Source of the DNA: UBA1351 sp963677625 | Lineage (GTDB): Bacteria; Bacillota; Clostridia; Lachnospirales; Vallitaleaceae | Length of the DNA stretch: 64,000 nt | Direction: 5' to 3' | NCBI GenBank assembly: GCA_963677625.2 | Contig: CAXXSW010000004.1 | Location: 372,001-436,000, forward strand | Made by a program: the position numbers and the translations under genes | Part shown: piece by piece, positions 26,939 through 34,712 of the stretch | Position numbering within the stretch: the stretch's first letter is position 1 | Layout of the letters: each line of letters starts with the position of its first letter | Notes under the pieces: model-generated | The model's database searches: none | What the model saw: only the letters and a program-made list of their open reading frames with translations | Told to the model about the DNA's origin: nothing

Positions 26939-28318
26939 CTAATCAAGAGTTCCACCTAAATATATGTAGAAGTCTCTCGCATAACCTCTTAAATTTGAAT
27001 CCGGATAGTTATCTAAAACATACTTAAATTGCTCAAGGGCTTCATTAATCCTATCCGAAAATTGATAACAACGGCCTAAATAGTAATGTGCATTGTCCGC
27101 CAATGTATCATCAGCTATAAATTTTGCAGCAATTTCAAGCTTATCAATTCCCGTTTCATAATCTCCTCTATCATAAGCAGATTTTCCATCATTATAGGCC
27201 AAGGCACCTGCCTCTACATAGACAATATCAATTAACTGCTCATAAAGACCGTTAAGTATACCATCTGTCGAGTCAGTAATATCAACAGCTTCCAGATATG
27301 AAGCAGCATCATATATACTTCCATCTAAATATGATGTCATCGTTAGCATCAGCTTTTGTACTTTTGAATCTTTAGATGACAACTGTTCATTTTCAGTAAC
27401 AGCATTTTTTAGATCAAGTTCTAGTTTTCTTATTGCTGCTTGATTCTCATCATCTAAAAGTTCAAGTTCTTCAACTTTATCATTAATCGTTTCAATCTGT
27501 TCATTTCTAGCCTCTATTTCCGCATCTTTCGTATCAATACGGTCAGGTACATAAAGAAAATAAATCAAAGCGGCTCCTACTGCAAGTCCAAAGACAACGC
27601 CAAGAAACTGTTGAACTGATTGATTGATAACAACTTGTCTTCTGGCCCTGTGCCGCTCCTTTTTCACCTCTTCCTCAGGTGATATCATAACACTCTCTTC
27701 TCCCGAGTCAATAACTTCTTCAAAATACTTGTTGGCAATATAATTGCTCTTGTCAATAGCCAAGGCCTTTACCAGTTCCTTTTTAGCTTTTATAAGGTCT
27801 CCCTCCTTAATGTAAACCAAGGCTAGAAGACAATATGCCTTAACAAAATTAGGCGTTATAGACAATATTTTTTTTAGTTGTATAACTGCCAAATCACCAG
27901 AGTCCTGTTCTATATAAGACAGGGCTTGATTGTACTTCTTAATGGAAGAATTAAGCTTTTCTAGGTTATGTGTATTTTCCTGAATCTTTGACAAATAATC
28001 ATTTGCTAAATTATTGCTCGGTTGTATATTCTGACTGACAACCCATTGTTTCAGAGCCAAGACAGCCTCGCCTATCTCAAAATATACCAATCCTAAAAGA
28101 TTTCTGGCTTCAATATTTTCTTTGTCATATTTAATACTCCGTGTCAAAATCTCAATAGCACCGGATAAATCCCTGGCCTTAGCTTTTTGTAAACCTTCAT
28201 TGTAAAAAAGTTTAGACATAGCTTTAACCTTATCCAAGGCATTTGCAGTAATGTTGCAATGAGAACAAAAATTATGCCTATCAAGTTCGTTATTGCATCT
28301 TGCGCAAGTTCCAGCCAT
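26939..28318 (-). CDS. Zinc-ribbon, TPR and coiled-coil membrane protein
   Basis: The 459-residue protein starts with a zinc ribbon, CARCNNELDRHNFCSHC (Cys5, 8, 18 and 21). TPR-like repeats cover about residues 35-200. One membrane segment (about 230-250, QFLGVVFGLAVGAALIYFLY) is followed by an acidic coiled coil (about 255-315), and a second TPR region ends the protein with a YYLGRCYQFSDRINEALEQF repeat. The N-terminus would be cytoplasmic and the C-terminal TPRs outside, or both sides used for protein binding. The family has no name I recognise. It follows folC and a 47-residue gene and precedes the EI-like gene by 21 bp, so these are likely one operon. Confidence 0.82.
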   Translation of the reverse strand: MAGTCARCNNELDRHNFCSHCNITANALDKVKAMSKLFYNEGLQKAKARDLSGAIEILTRSIKYDKENIEARNLLGLVYFEIGEAVLALKQWVVSQNIQPSNNLANDYLSKIQENTHNLEKLNSSIKKYNQALSYIEQDSGDLAVIQLKKILSITPNFVKAYCLLALVYIKEGDLIKAKKELVKALAIDKSNYIANKYFEEVIDSGEESVMISPEEEVKKERHRARRQVVINQSVQQFLGVVFGLAVGAALIYFLYVPDRIDTKDAEIEARNEQIETINDKVEELELLDDENQAAIRKLELDLKNAVTENEQLSSKDSKVQKLMLTMTSYLDGSIYDAASYLEAVDITDSTDGILNGLYEQLIDIVYVEAGALAYNDGKSAYDRGDYETGIDKLEIAAKFIADDTLADNAHYYLGRCYQFSDRINEALEQFKYVLDNYPDSNLRGYARDFYIYLGGTLD

Positions 28319-28330
28319 ATTAAATCCCCT

Positions 28331-28474
28331 CTACTCTTCTTCTTTTCTTTCTTTCATCATATCACCTAAAATATCCACGATATCTTTAGTTTCATATGCG
28401 TAAATAGCTTCTTCGGCTTCTTCAATCTCTAGGCATGGTTTAAATTTTTTTAGTTCATCTTCAAAATTAATCAT
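28331..28474 (-). CDS. 47-residue acidic protein coupled to folC
   Basis: The open frame ATG 28474 to TAG 28331 is too short for usual ORF thresholds. It has an excellent SD (AGGAGG, 5-6 nt before the ATG), and the ATG overlaps the folC stop by 1 nt (TAATG), so translation is coupled. The product starts MINFEDELKKFKPCLEIEEA and contains AEEAIYAYETKDIVDIL and a charged KERKEEE end. It is predicted to be two short amphipathic helices. I recall similar small proteins after folC in related clostridia, but no function is known. Confidence 0.8.
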   Translation of the reverse strand: MINFEDELKKFKPCLEIEEAEEAIYAYETKDIVDILGDMMKERKEEE

Positions 28475-29781
28475 TATAATCCTCCTAAGGCAATTTGTCT
28501 GATTTCACTTATAAGATATAAGGATCCGGTGCAAATCAAAGTCCGGTCATCATATTCATAATTATTAATAAAATGCTCTAAATCTTCTACTATATAAACT
28601 TCTTCAGCATAATTTCTCAATTCACTTGCGATAAGTTCTTTGGATACAGATTTCTGTATAGTCATACCAACAACGAAATATCTGGAAAAGCGCTTAGCTT
28701 GTCCAATCATTCGGATGACTTTGACTATGTCTTTACCCTCTTTCATACCAATCAACAAATCCGCTTCCTCATGGATCATAACCTGATCAATGCTTTTTAA
28801 CAAATTTGAGATTCCTAATTCGTTATGGGCCCCATCAATAATCAAATGCTCTTTAATCCGCTCAAATCTTCCCGGCCAATGGAACTTCTTCAAACCAAGA
28901 CGAATACTTGCTTCTTCAACGGGAAGTAAATCCTTCATTGCCTCTATAACAGTTAGAACCGTAGCCGCATTATGCATTTGATAACCAGCGGCTACATCCA
29001 ATCGCAACTTCTCATAATAATAATACTTGTTATGGACCGAAAAATCAATCCCACTTAGACTCTGTTTATGGATTTTTAAAACATTTGGCAAAACTTTGTA
29101 ATATTTATTCTTTTTTTGTAGAACGATTTTATCCACTACTTCTTCAACTTCTTCATTGTCATTATATAGGACAACCTTTGACCCATCAGTAATAATCCCA
29201 GCCTTTTCCACCGCAATATCTTTAATTGTATTTCCAAGGATATCTTGGTGGTCCAAACCTATAGGTGTCAAGACACATATATCTTTTACCGGCAGTGCAT
29301 TAGTCGTATCTAATCTACCTCCAATACCAACCTCAATAATCATAATATCTGGTTTTTCTATTGCAAAGCAGTATAAGGCGATAGCAAATAACCATTCAAA
29401 AAATGTAGGTTCAACACACCTAACTTTAAGTTTGTCAGCAATTTTTTTGACCACTTCATATCCTTTAGCAAAGAGGGCTTCACTAACATTCTCATTATTT
29501 ATTTGTACTCTCTCATTCACTTGATGAATATGAGGTGAGGTAAACAGACCAACCTTGTAACCCTGTGTTTTGTACACCTGCGAAAGCATTGAACTAACAG
29601 AACCCTTTCCGTTAGTTCCCGTAACATGAATAACCTTCGTCTTATCAAAAAGATTAACTAAGTTAACATAATCTTTCAATTCATCCATCATTTGTTGAAT
29701 GTTATATAATCCAACCTTTTTTCCAAATAAGGGAATAGAGTAAATCTCTGTTTCAATATGAGTAATTTTTTCTGACTTCAT
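28474..29781 (-). CDS. folC: Folylpolyglutamate synthase / dihydrofolate synthase
   Basis: This Mur-ligase-family enzyme of 435 residues adds glutamate to dihydropteroate or folates using ATP. Motifs are the P-loop HVTGTNGKGSVSSML (about residues 52-66), TSPHIHQVNERVQIN, IIEVGIGGRLDTTN and LIDGAHNELG. It is the first gene of the folC, 47-aa, TPR and EI-like run. SD AGGACG precedes the ATG. The divergent neighbour htrA starts 213 bp away, so both promoters lie in 29782-29994. Confidence 0.95.
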   Translation of the reverse strand: MKSEKITHIETEIYSIPLFGKKVGLYNIQQMMDELKDYVNLVNLFDKTKVIHVTGTNGKGSVSSMLSQVYKTQGYKVGLFTSPHIHQVNERVQINNENVSEALFAKGYEVVKKIADKLKVRCVEPTFFEWLFAIALYCFAIEKPDIMIIEVGIGGRLDTTNALPVKDICVLTPIGLDHQDILGNTIKDIAVEKAGIITDGSKVVLYNDNEEVEEVVDKIVLQKKNKYYKVLPNVLKIHKQSLSGIDFSVHNKYYYYEKLRLDVAAGYQMHNAATVLTVIEAMKDLLPVEEASIRLGLKKFHWPGRFERIKEHLIIDGAHNELGISNLLKSIDQVMIHEEADLLIGMKEGKDIVKVIRMIGQAKRFSRYFVVGMTIQKSVSKELIASELRNYAEEVYIVEDLEHFINNYEYDDRTLICTGSLYLISEIRQIALGGL

Positions 29782-29994
29782 CTGTAACGTCCTATTTTCC
29801 TAGTAAAGTATGGTACTAGACCAAAATGACTATAGCCATATTAAATATACTATTAATACTAATTTTTGACAAGGAAAGTCCTTCTTATTTAGGCTTATTC
29901 ACAATTTGTTAACATTTGTAACGACTTCCTGCCAAAGAAATCATCTATGATATATTTAGAAGAAAGCTTACACTTAGAAAGGAGCTTAAACTAT

Positions 29995-31476
29995 ATGGAT
30001 GATAAATATAATAATATTGATCCTATATACGAACCTGATGATCTATCAGAGACTAATGCAACGAATGATTTAACTGGTGAATTATATAACTCACCTTATA
30101 CAGAAACTGATTCTGATGATAATGAAAGCAAGAACTCCAGCAGTTATAGAAAATATAGACCTTACCACACATCAAATAAGGAGGAAACTTATGGTCAATA
30201 TAGAGAAAACTTCCCCGCTAACCCCCCCTCTAATCTCAGTCAAGTCGAGTCAAAACCTATCAAGCAAAAGAAAAGATTTAAGTTCTTTCGTTTTGTTGCT
30301 GTCTTTCTTGTACTTATATTCCTTAGTGGTATCATTTTTGGCGCCGGATACACAACTGCAATTTATCTTGGAAACCGATTAACACCAGACCTAATTAAAG
30401 AAGACAATAAAACCCTATCCTTTGATGTTAATCAAATTGAAAATGTTCTTTCTACTTCAACGAGCCAAGAAACAGAAAACTCAATCGTAGCCATTGCTGA
30501 GACAGCAGGTCCCTCTGTTGTCACCGTCACTTCAACAATCCAATATAATTATAATTCCTTTTTTGGTAACCAAATACAGGAGACCCAGGCAACTGGATCT
30601 GGTGTCATCTATAAGACTACAGATGATAAGTTACTTATTATCACCAACCATCACGTTATCGCAAACGCTAGCAATGTTGAAGTCACCATGCACGATGGGG
30701 TCAGTGTCTTAGCTTCCATCTTGGGTTTTGATTCAAGAATGGACTTAGCTGTATTATCTATTCCTTTAGTTAATTTAGAAAAAGCAGGTTCTGGCAATAT
30801 TACACTTGCTACCTTTGGTGATTCTGAAAACCTAAAAGTTGGTGAAACTGCTGTCGCTATTGGTAACCCTTTAGGAAAAGAGTATAGCTCTACTGTTACA
30901 GCAGGTGTTATAAGTGCAATTAACCGCCAATTAAACATTGATGGTGCAGACTTGACACTATTACAAACTGATGCTGCTATCAATCCCGGTAACAGCGGTG
31001 GTGCATTAGTTGATAGTAAGGGAGAAGTCATTGGTATTAATACAGCAAAATACGTTGATGAAAGTGTAGAAGGAATGGGTTTTTCAATACCGATTCACTT
31101 GGCATTACCCGTTATTGAAAATATTATAGACTCTGGTAGTGGATCAGATATAGCTTATGAAATCAAAGGAGATAAACCCTTTTTAGGTGTTCGAATATCT
31201 GATATCGATGATGATATCTATAGTGAAACCCAAATGCCCTTTGGTGTGTATATCGTTGAAGTTTATGAAAATAGCGCCGCTGAAGAAGCAGGTATTCAAG
31301 CTGGTGATGTCCTCTATTCATTAGATGGTCACAGGCTGATGAACTCTGAAGACTTATTTGATGCTCTCTCAACCAACTCTGTCGGTGACAGTATTAAGAT
31401 TAGTCTTTCAAGAGGTAATGAAAATATACATATAACAGCAGTTCTGACCAAATACAGTGATGTTGTGACCGACTAA
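29995..31476 (+). CDS. htrA: HtrA/DegP-like membrane-anchored serine protease with PDZ domain
   Basis: ATG 29995 is used because AAAGGAG lies upstream; a frame 48 bp longer lacks an SD. The product has about 493 residues. An acidic, Asn/Ser-rich cytoplasmic N-terminus (about 80 residues) precedes one membrane segment. The trypsin-like domain has an intact triad: His in ITNHHVIAN, Asp in DSRMDLAVLS and Ser in NPGNSGGALVD. A single PDZ domain (GVRISDIDDD to ISLSRG) follows. It degrades or refolds misfolded envelope proteins. TTGACA near 29873 is a possible -35. No intrinsic terminator follows the stop; a group II intron begins 75 bp on. Confidence 0.93.
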   Translation: MDDKYNNIDPIYEPDDLSETNATNDLTGELYNSPYTETDSDDNESKNSSSYRKYRPYHTSNKEETYGQYRENFPANPPSNLSQVESKPIKQKKRFKFFRFVAVFLVLIFLSGIIFGAGYTTAIYLGNRLTPDLIKEDNKTLSFDVNQIENVLSTSTSQETENSIVAIAETAGPSVVTVTSTIQYNYNSFFGNQIQETQATGSGVIYKTTDDKLLIITNHHVIANASNVEVTMHDGVSVLASILGFDSRMDLAVLSIPLVNLEKAGSGNITLATFGDSENLKVGETAVAIGNPLGKEYSSTVTAGVISAINRQLNIDGADLTLLQTDAAINPGNSGGALVDSKGEVIGINTAKYVDESVEGMGFSIPIHLALPVIENIIDSGSGSDIAYEIKGDKPFLGVRISDIDDDIYSETQMPFGVYIVEVYENSAAEEAGIQAGDVLYSLDGHRLMNSEDLFDALSTNSVGDSIKISLSRGNENIHITAVLTKYSDVVTD

Positions 31477-31595
31477 ATTTTACTTCAGTCATTTTCCTAT
31501 ATCCTTTGTAATTTTCAAACATTTGCTTTCAAGTAGTGAAATGTATATAGAATCGGATAGGAGGTAGCTGATTAGTTCAGCTACCGTCCTTCCAC

Positions 31596-31630
31596 ACCAC
31601 CGTACGTACGGTTCCGTATACGGCGGTTCT
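31596..31630 (-). ncRNA. Group II intron domain V
   Basis: On the minus strand ACCGCCGTA and TACGGTGGT form the lower stem and TACG-GAAC-CGTA the upper stem, with the characteristic bulge between. Domain VI follows as GGTAGCTGA/TCAGCTACC (31563-31585). Domain V starts right at the maturase stop codon. Confidence 0.85.
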
Positions 31631-33049
31631 CTAGTTTACTGTTACTTTAAGATAATAATCATAGAAAAAGATGTAACCTATCTCTTTTAAGAATCGGTTA
31701 CTAAGACTTTGACTTAAGACCGGGCTGTTGGCGATTCGCCAATAGCCCTTTCTAGTGTTTGCAAACTCCCAAGCTTTGTGCTTACTTATTCCAAGTTTCC
31801 TCAGATATTTGAACTTAGTCCTAGTTTTCTTCCACTGTTTCCAGTAGACCATTCGTATCCTCCTACGGAAGGTCGTATCGAACGCCTTCAGGAACGTCTT
31901 CATATCTGCAAGCTTGAAGTAGTTCACCCATCCTCTTATGTACTCATTCAGCTTTCTCCTTCGATATTCGTTTCCCCATCCATTGCTTCGATTCGTCAGC
32001 TCTTTTATGCGCTTCTTCATCTTAGCTATAGATTTCGGGTGCCCTCGCAGTCGACCTTCTCCTTTATAGATATAAAAGGTATAGCCAAGAAACTTGACTC
32101 CTTTTATGCCACTGACCACTGTCTTTTCTTCATTCATTCTCAAGAACAGTTTCGCCTCTATGAATGGTCGAAGGTTTTTCAGTGTCCTCCCGGCCGATTT
32201 CCTGCTTTTGCAGAAAATCATCAGGTCATCTGCATACCTGACAAAACGGTGACCTCGTTTCCGAAGTTCCTTGTCGAGTTCATTTAGATAGATGTTACTC
32301 AGCAACGGACTTAATGGTCCTCCTTGGGGTGTTCCCACTCTTGTCTCCTCGAACTTGTGCCCTACTACCACACCGGCATTTAGGTATTTATGGATTAAAG
32401 ATATGACTCGTCCATCCTTGATACTTTCTCCCAGTATCTGTATTAGCTTACTGTGGTTCACTGTATCGAAGTACTTCTCCAAGTCCATATCCACCACATA
32501 CCTGTATCCTTCTGTGATGTTCTTCTGGCACACTTTCAAGGCGTCATGGGCACTTCGCTTCGGTCTGAATCCAAAGCTGTTGTCGTCGAACTGTTTCTCG
32601 AACACCGGACTAAGCAACTGCGCTATCGCTTGTTGGATAACACGGTCTATTACTGTCGGTATTCCCAGTTTTCTGACCTTGCCTTTCTCTTCCTTAGGTA
32701 TCTCTACCCGTCTGACTACTTGTGGCTTATACTTGCCACTCAGAATCTGCTCGCTTAAGGTAACCCAGTTCTTTTCGATATAGTCGTCAATCTCTGAGAC
32801 TCCCATGTCGTCAATTCCTGATGCTCCTTTGTTTCTCTTGACCCGTTTCACCGCTCTTGCAATGTTTTCTTTAGCCAGGATACTTTCAAGCAGATCCTGC
32901 TTCTTAGAGTAACTGTTGATGAGGTTGTTTTCAATTATCCTCTGTGAATCATGCGCCATCACTTGTTCTCCCTGTTCCGCAGGTACCCTCTGTGATTGAC
33001 CTTCCTTATGAAGTTGTCTGCATTTCTTTTCAGTTTCGGTAACGTTCAT
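31631..33049 (-). CDS. ltrA: Group II intron reverse transcriptase/maturase
   Basis: The protein has 472 residues. The reverse transcriptase core includes GIPTVIDRVIQQAIAQLL, SFGFRPKRSAHDAL, the active site RYADDLMIF (YADD at 272-275) and GTPQGGPLSPLLSNIYLNEL. The maturase (X) domain follows, ending in DYYLKVTVN. No HNH endonuclease domain is present, as in class C introns, which use terminator DNA instead of endonuclease-dependent retrohoming. The frame is uninterrupted, so the protein is potentially active. SD TAGGAGATGA precedes ATG 33049. Confidence 0.95.
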   Translation of the reverse strand: MNVTETEKKCRQLHKEGQSQRVPAEQGEQVMAHDSQRIIENNLINSYSKKQDLLESILAKENIARAVKRVKRNKGASGIDDMGVSEIDDYIEKNWVTLSEQILSGKYKPQVVRRVEIPKEEKGKVRKLGIPTVIDRVIQQAIAQLLSPVFEKQFDDNSFGFRPKRSAHDALKVCQKNITEGYRYVVDMDLEKYFDTVNHSKLIQILGESIKDGRVISLIHKYLNAGVVVGHKFEETRVGTPQGGPLSPLLSNIYLNELDKELRKRGHRFVRYADDLMIFCKSRKSAGRTLKNLRPFIEAKLFLRMNEEKTVVSGIKGVKFLGYTFYIYKGEGRLRGHPKSIAKMKKRIKELTNRSNGWGNEYRRRKLNEYIRGWVNYFKLADMKTFLKAFDTTFRRRIRMVYWKQWKKTRTKFKYLRKLGISKHKAWEFANTRKGYWRIANSPVLSQSLSNRFLKEIGYIFFYDYYLKVTVN

Positions 33050-33473
33050 TGACTCTCATCTCCTAAAGTTCGACCCTTCCCCTGCATTCATGACTGCAGG
33101 TCTGCCTTTCAGCAGACCTATAGGTACTATGGCCTCGGCTGACTTCTCATGACAAGCTTTACTCCGCGCTTCATACTCTGTTTCCACACGTCCATGAGAC
33201 CTCCCCGGGTAAGAACGCAATCTTTCCTTCCATCAATCCGCCACATCTACACCACCTGCTCTGAACAGTTTTGGACTTCGGTTTGTTGTGCAACCTTATC
33301 CAGCAGGCATATGCCTTCTATGAGGTTTCTGTTCGTCGGACCAGAAGTTTGCCGCCGGCTTCCTTCAGATTCCCCGTCACCGAGGACACCTTTGCCTTAA
33401 GCTATGTGCTTGGCACTGTTAACCCGCACTGGGGACTTTCACCCGTTAGATTGCGCCCATGCCGGGCGCACAC

Positions 33474-33514
33474 AAAAAGGCTATCTCGAAATTCACTTCG
33501 AGATAGCCTTTTAT
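33474..33514 (-). terminator. Terminator of hpf, site of intron insertion
   Basis: AAGGCTATCTCGAA pairs with TTCGAGATAGCCTT. T-runs follow on both strands (TTTTTGT on minus, TTTTATTAG on plus), so it could act in both directions. The intron joins the minus-strand tail directly. Confidence 0.9.
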
Positions 33515-33553
33515 TAGCTATTATATTCATTTAGAAGGAGAACTATTAAGGTT

Positions 33554-34081
33554 CTAAATTTCTGGCTCTATAAGACCAAAAGCTCCATTCTTTCTTTTAT
33601 AAACAACATTGACTTCGTCAGTTTCAGCATTTCTAAAAACAAAAAAGTCATGCCCCAGAAGTTCAAGCTCCATACAGGCTTCCTCAGCATCCATAGGCTT
33701 CATAGCAAAACGTTTACTCCTAACAATTCTCAAACGTTCTGAATCTTCATCATCAAACTCAAGATAATCATTTTGAAAATGGCCTGAGTGACGATGTCTA
33801 TCAATAATTTTCTTACGATGCTTAAGCAGCTGTCTCTCTAACTTGTCGACCACTAAATCTATTGCGGCATACATGGTCTGATCGTGTTCCTCGGCACGAA
33901 TAACACCGCCTTTAATTGGAATCGTAACTTCGATTTTGTGAATCTTTTTCTCAACGCTCATAGTTATATTAGCAGATGTTTCCGGAGTGAAAAACTTCTC
34001 TAACTTATTAATTTTCTGTACAGCTACATCCTTCATAGCTTCTGTTACCTCAATGTTCTTACCTGTTACTGTAAAACGCAT
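33554..34081 (-). CDS. hpf: Ribosome hibernation-promoting factor, long form (HPF/RaiA)
   Basis: The product has about 175 residues, starting MRFTVTGKNIEVTEAM. The N-terminal HPF domain (about 1-105) binds the small subunit. The C-terminal dimerisation domain, with VRSKRFAMKPMDAEEACMEL and VVYKRKNGAFGLIEPE, defines the long form that makes 100S ribosome dimers. AAAGGAG lies 8 nt before ATG 34081; the upstream frame includes this SD. It is monocistronic, with a terminator that now also hosts a group II intron. Confidence 0.95.
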   Translation of the reverse strand: MRFTVTGKNIEVTEAMKDVAVQKINKLEKFFTPETSANITMSVEKKIHKIEVTIPIKGGVIRAEEHDQTMYAAIDLVVDKLERQLLKHRKKIIDRHRHSGHFQNDYLEFDDEDSERLRIVRSKRFAMKPMDAEEACMELELLGHDFFVFRNAETDEVNVVYKRKNGAFGLIEPEI

Positions 34082-34469
34082 AATAACAACTCCTTTCGGA
34101 TTCATAACCTAAATGTTAGATTTTGTGTCTTGTTATGAATCTTTTGTTTATGATTATTAATTCGATATTTCCTTTCAATTTCCTTTTATTCTTGGGATTT
34201 ATTCAGAAATTATCGAAATGTTAACCTTTTATTCACAATACTTTTCACCAAGGATTAAGTTAATTATAACATAAGCTCAAATCAATAGATATATTCAGCC
34301 GATTATAAACCTTCTTCTCGATGCCATTATTATTCCCGTAAATCCGGCATTATATCTTCAGATAGATTATGACTGTTAATCCTTATGATTCTACCACCTG
34401 GGACTAGAATTAAAAGCCCACTGTTTGGCAAGGAATCACAAATATGTTCCTCACACATCAAATATTTAA
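34082..34469. other. hpf upstream region
   Basis: This is a long AT-rich leader or promoter region. On the minus strand TATAAT occurs at about 34267-34272, but without a clear -35. A small inverted repeat, ATGCC/GGCAT, lies near 34322-34352. Alternative sigma control of hpf is common, but I could not identify a site. Confidence 0.45.
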
Positions 34470-34577
34470 AACAAAGAGGCTTCACCTCGTTCGCTTTACG
34501 ATTGTTGCACTAGGAAAGTTTCCTTACATTTTATGTGATCTTTCTACTCATAAAATTCAAATAGAGAACTTTCCTAT
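34470..34577 (-). repeat. Dispersed palindromic repeat, copy D
   Basis: On the minus strand it starts 2 nt after the TTTTTTTGTTC tail of the chemoreceptor terminator. The outer stem TAGGAAAGTT/AACTTTCCTA is perfect. The inner stem has one mismatch. It ends in GAGGTGAAGCCTC (one wobble) and TTTGTTT. It is oriented toward hpf. Confidence 0.85.
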
Positions 34578-34582
34578 TGAAC

Positions 34583-34638
34583 AAAAAAAGTGTTCCTCAC
34601 ACCAGATGGATTTAGATTCACTGGTACGAGGAAACACT
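34583..34638 (-). terminator. Terminator of the chemoreceptor gene
   Basis: On the minus strand AGTGTTTCCTC pairs with GAGGAACACT (one bulge), with an inner ACCAG/CTGGT stem, followed by TTTTTTTGTTC. It is 75 bp after the stop codon. Confidence 0.85.
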
Positions 34639-34712
34639 ACTTTGTATCTTATAACAAATCTATGTCATTTATTATTGCCTATTAGTCTTGTACTATTTTT
34701 GAATCAATATCA

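Larger units (their letters stand above)
31552..33471 (-). mobile_element. Group II intron, class C (IIC), with maturase ORF
   Basis: On the minus strand the 5' end is GTGCGCCC at 33471, followed by GGGTGAAAGTCCCC, a typical group II start. The 3' end near 31552 carries domain V and a domain VI hairpin, then CTATCCGAT. The intron begins 2-3 nt after the T-tract of the hpf terminator, the insertion site preferred by class C introns. The 5' RNA domains span about 33050-33471. Base composition is visibly more GC-rich than the flanks, consistent with acquisition. The 5' end is firm; the 3' end may be off by a few bases. Confidence 0.92.

Noticed and set aside
31778..32783. Two long plus-strand frames
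   Set aside because: They are antisense to the maturase, which has full reverse-transcriptase motifs. The GC-rich intron naturally gives long antisense frames.
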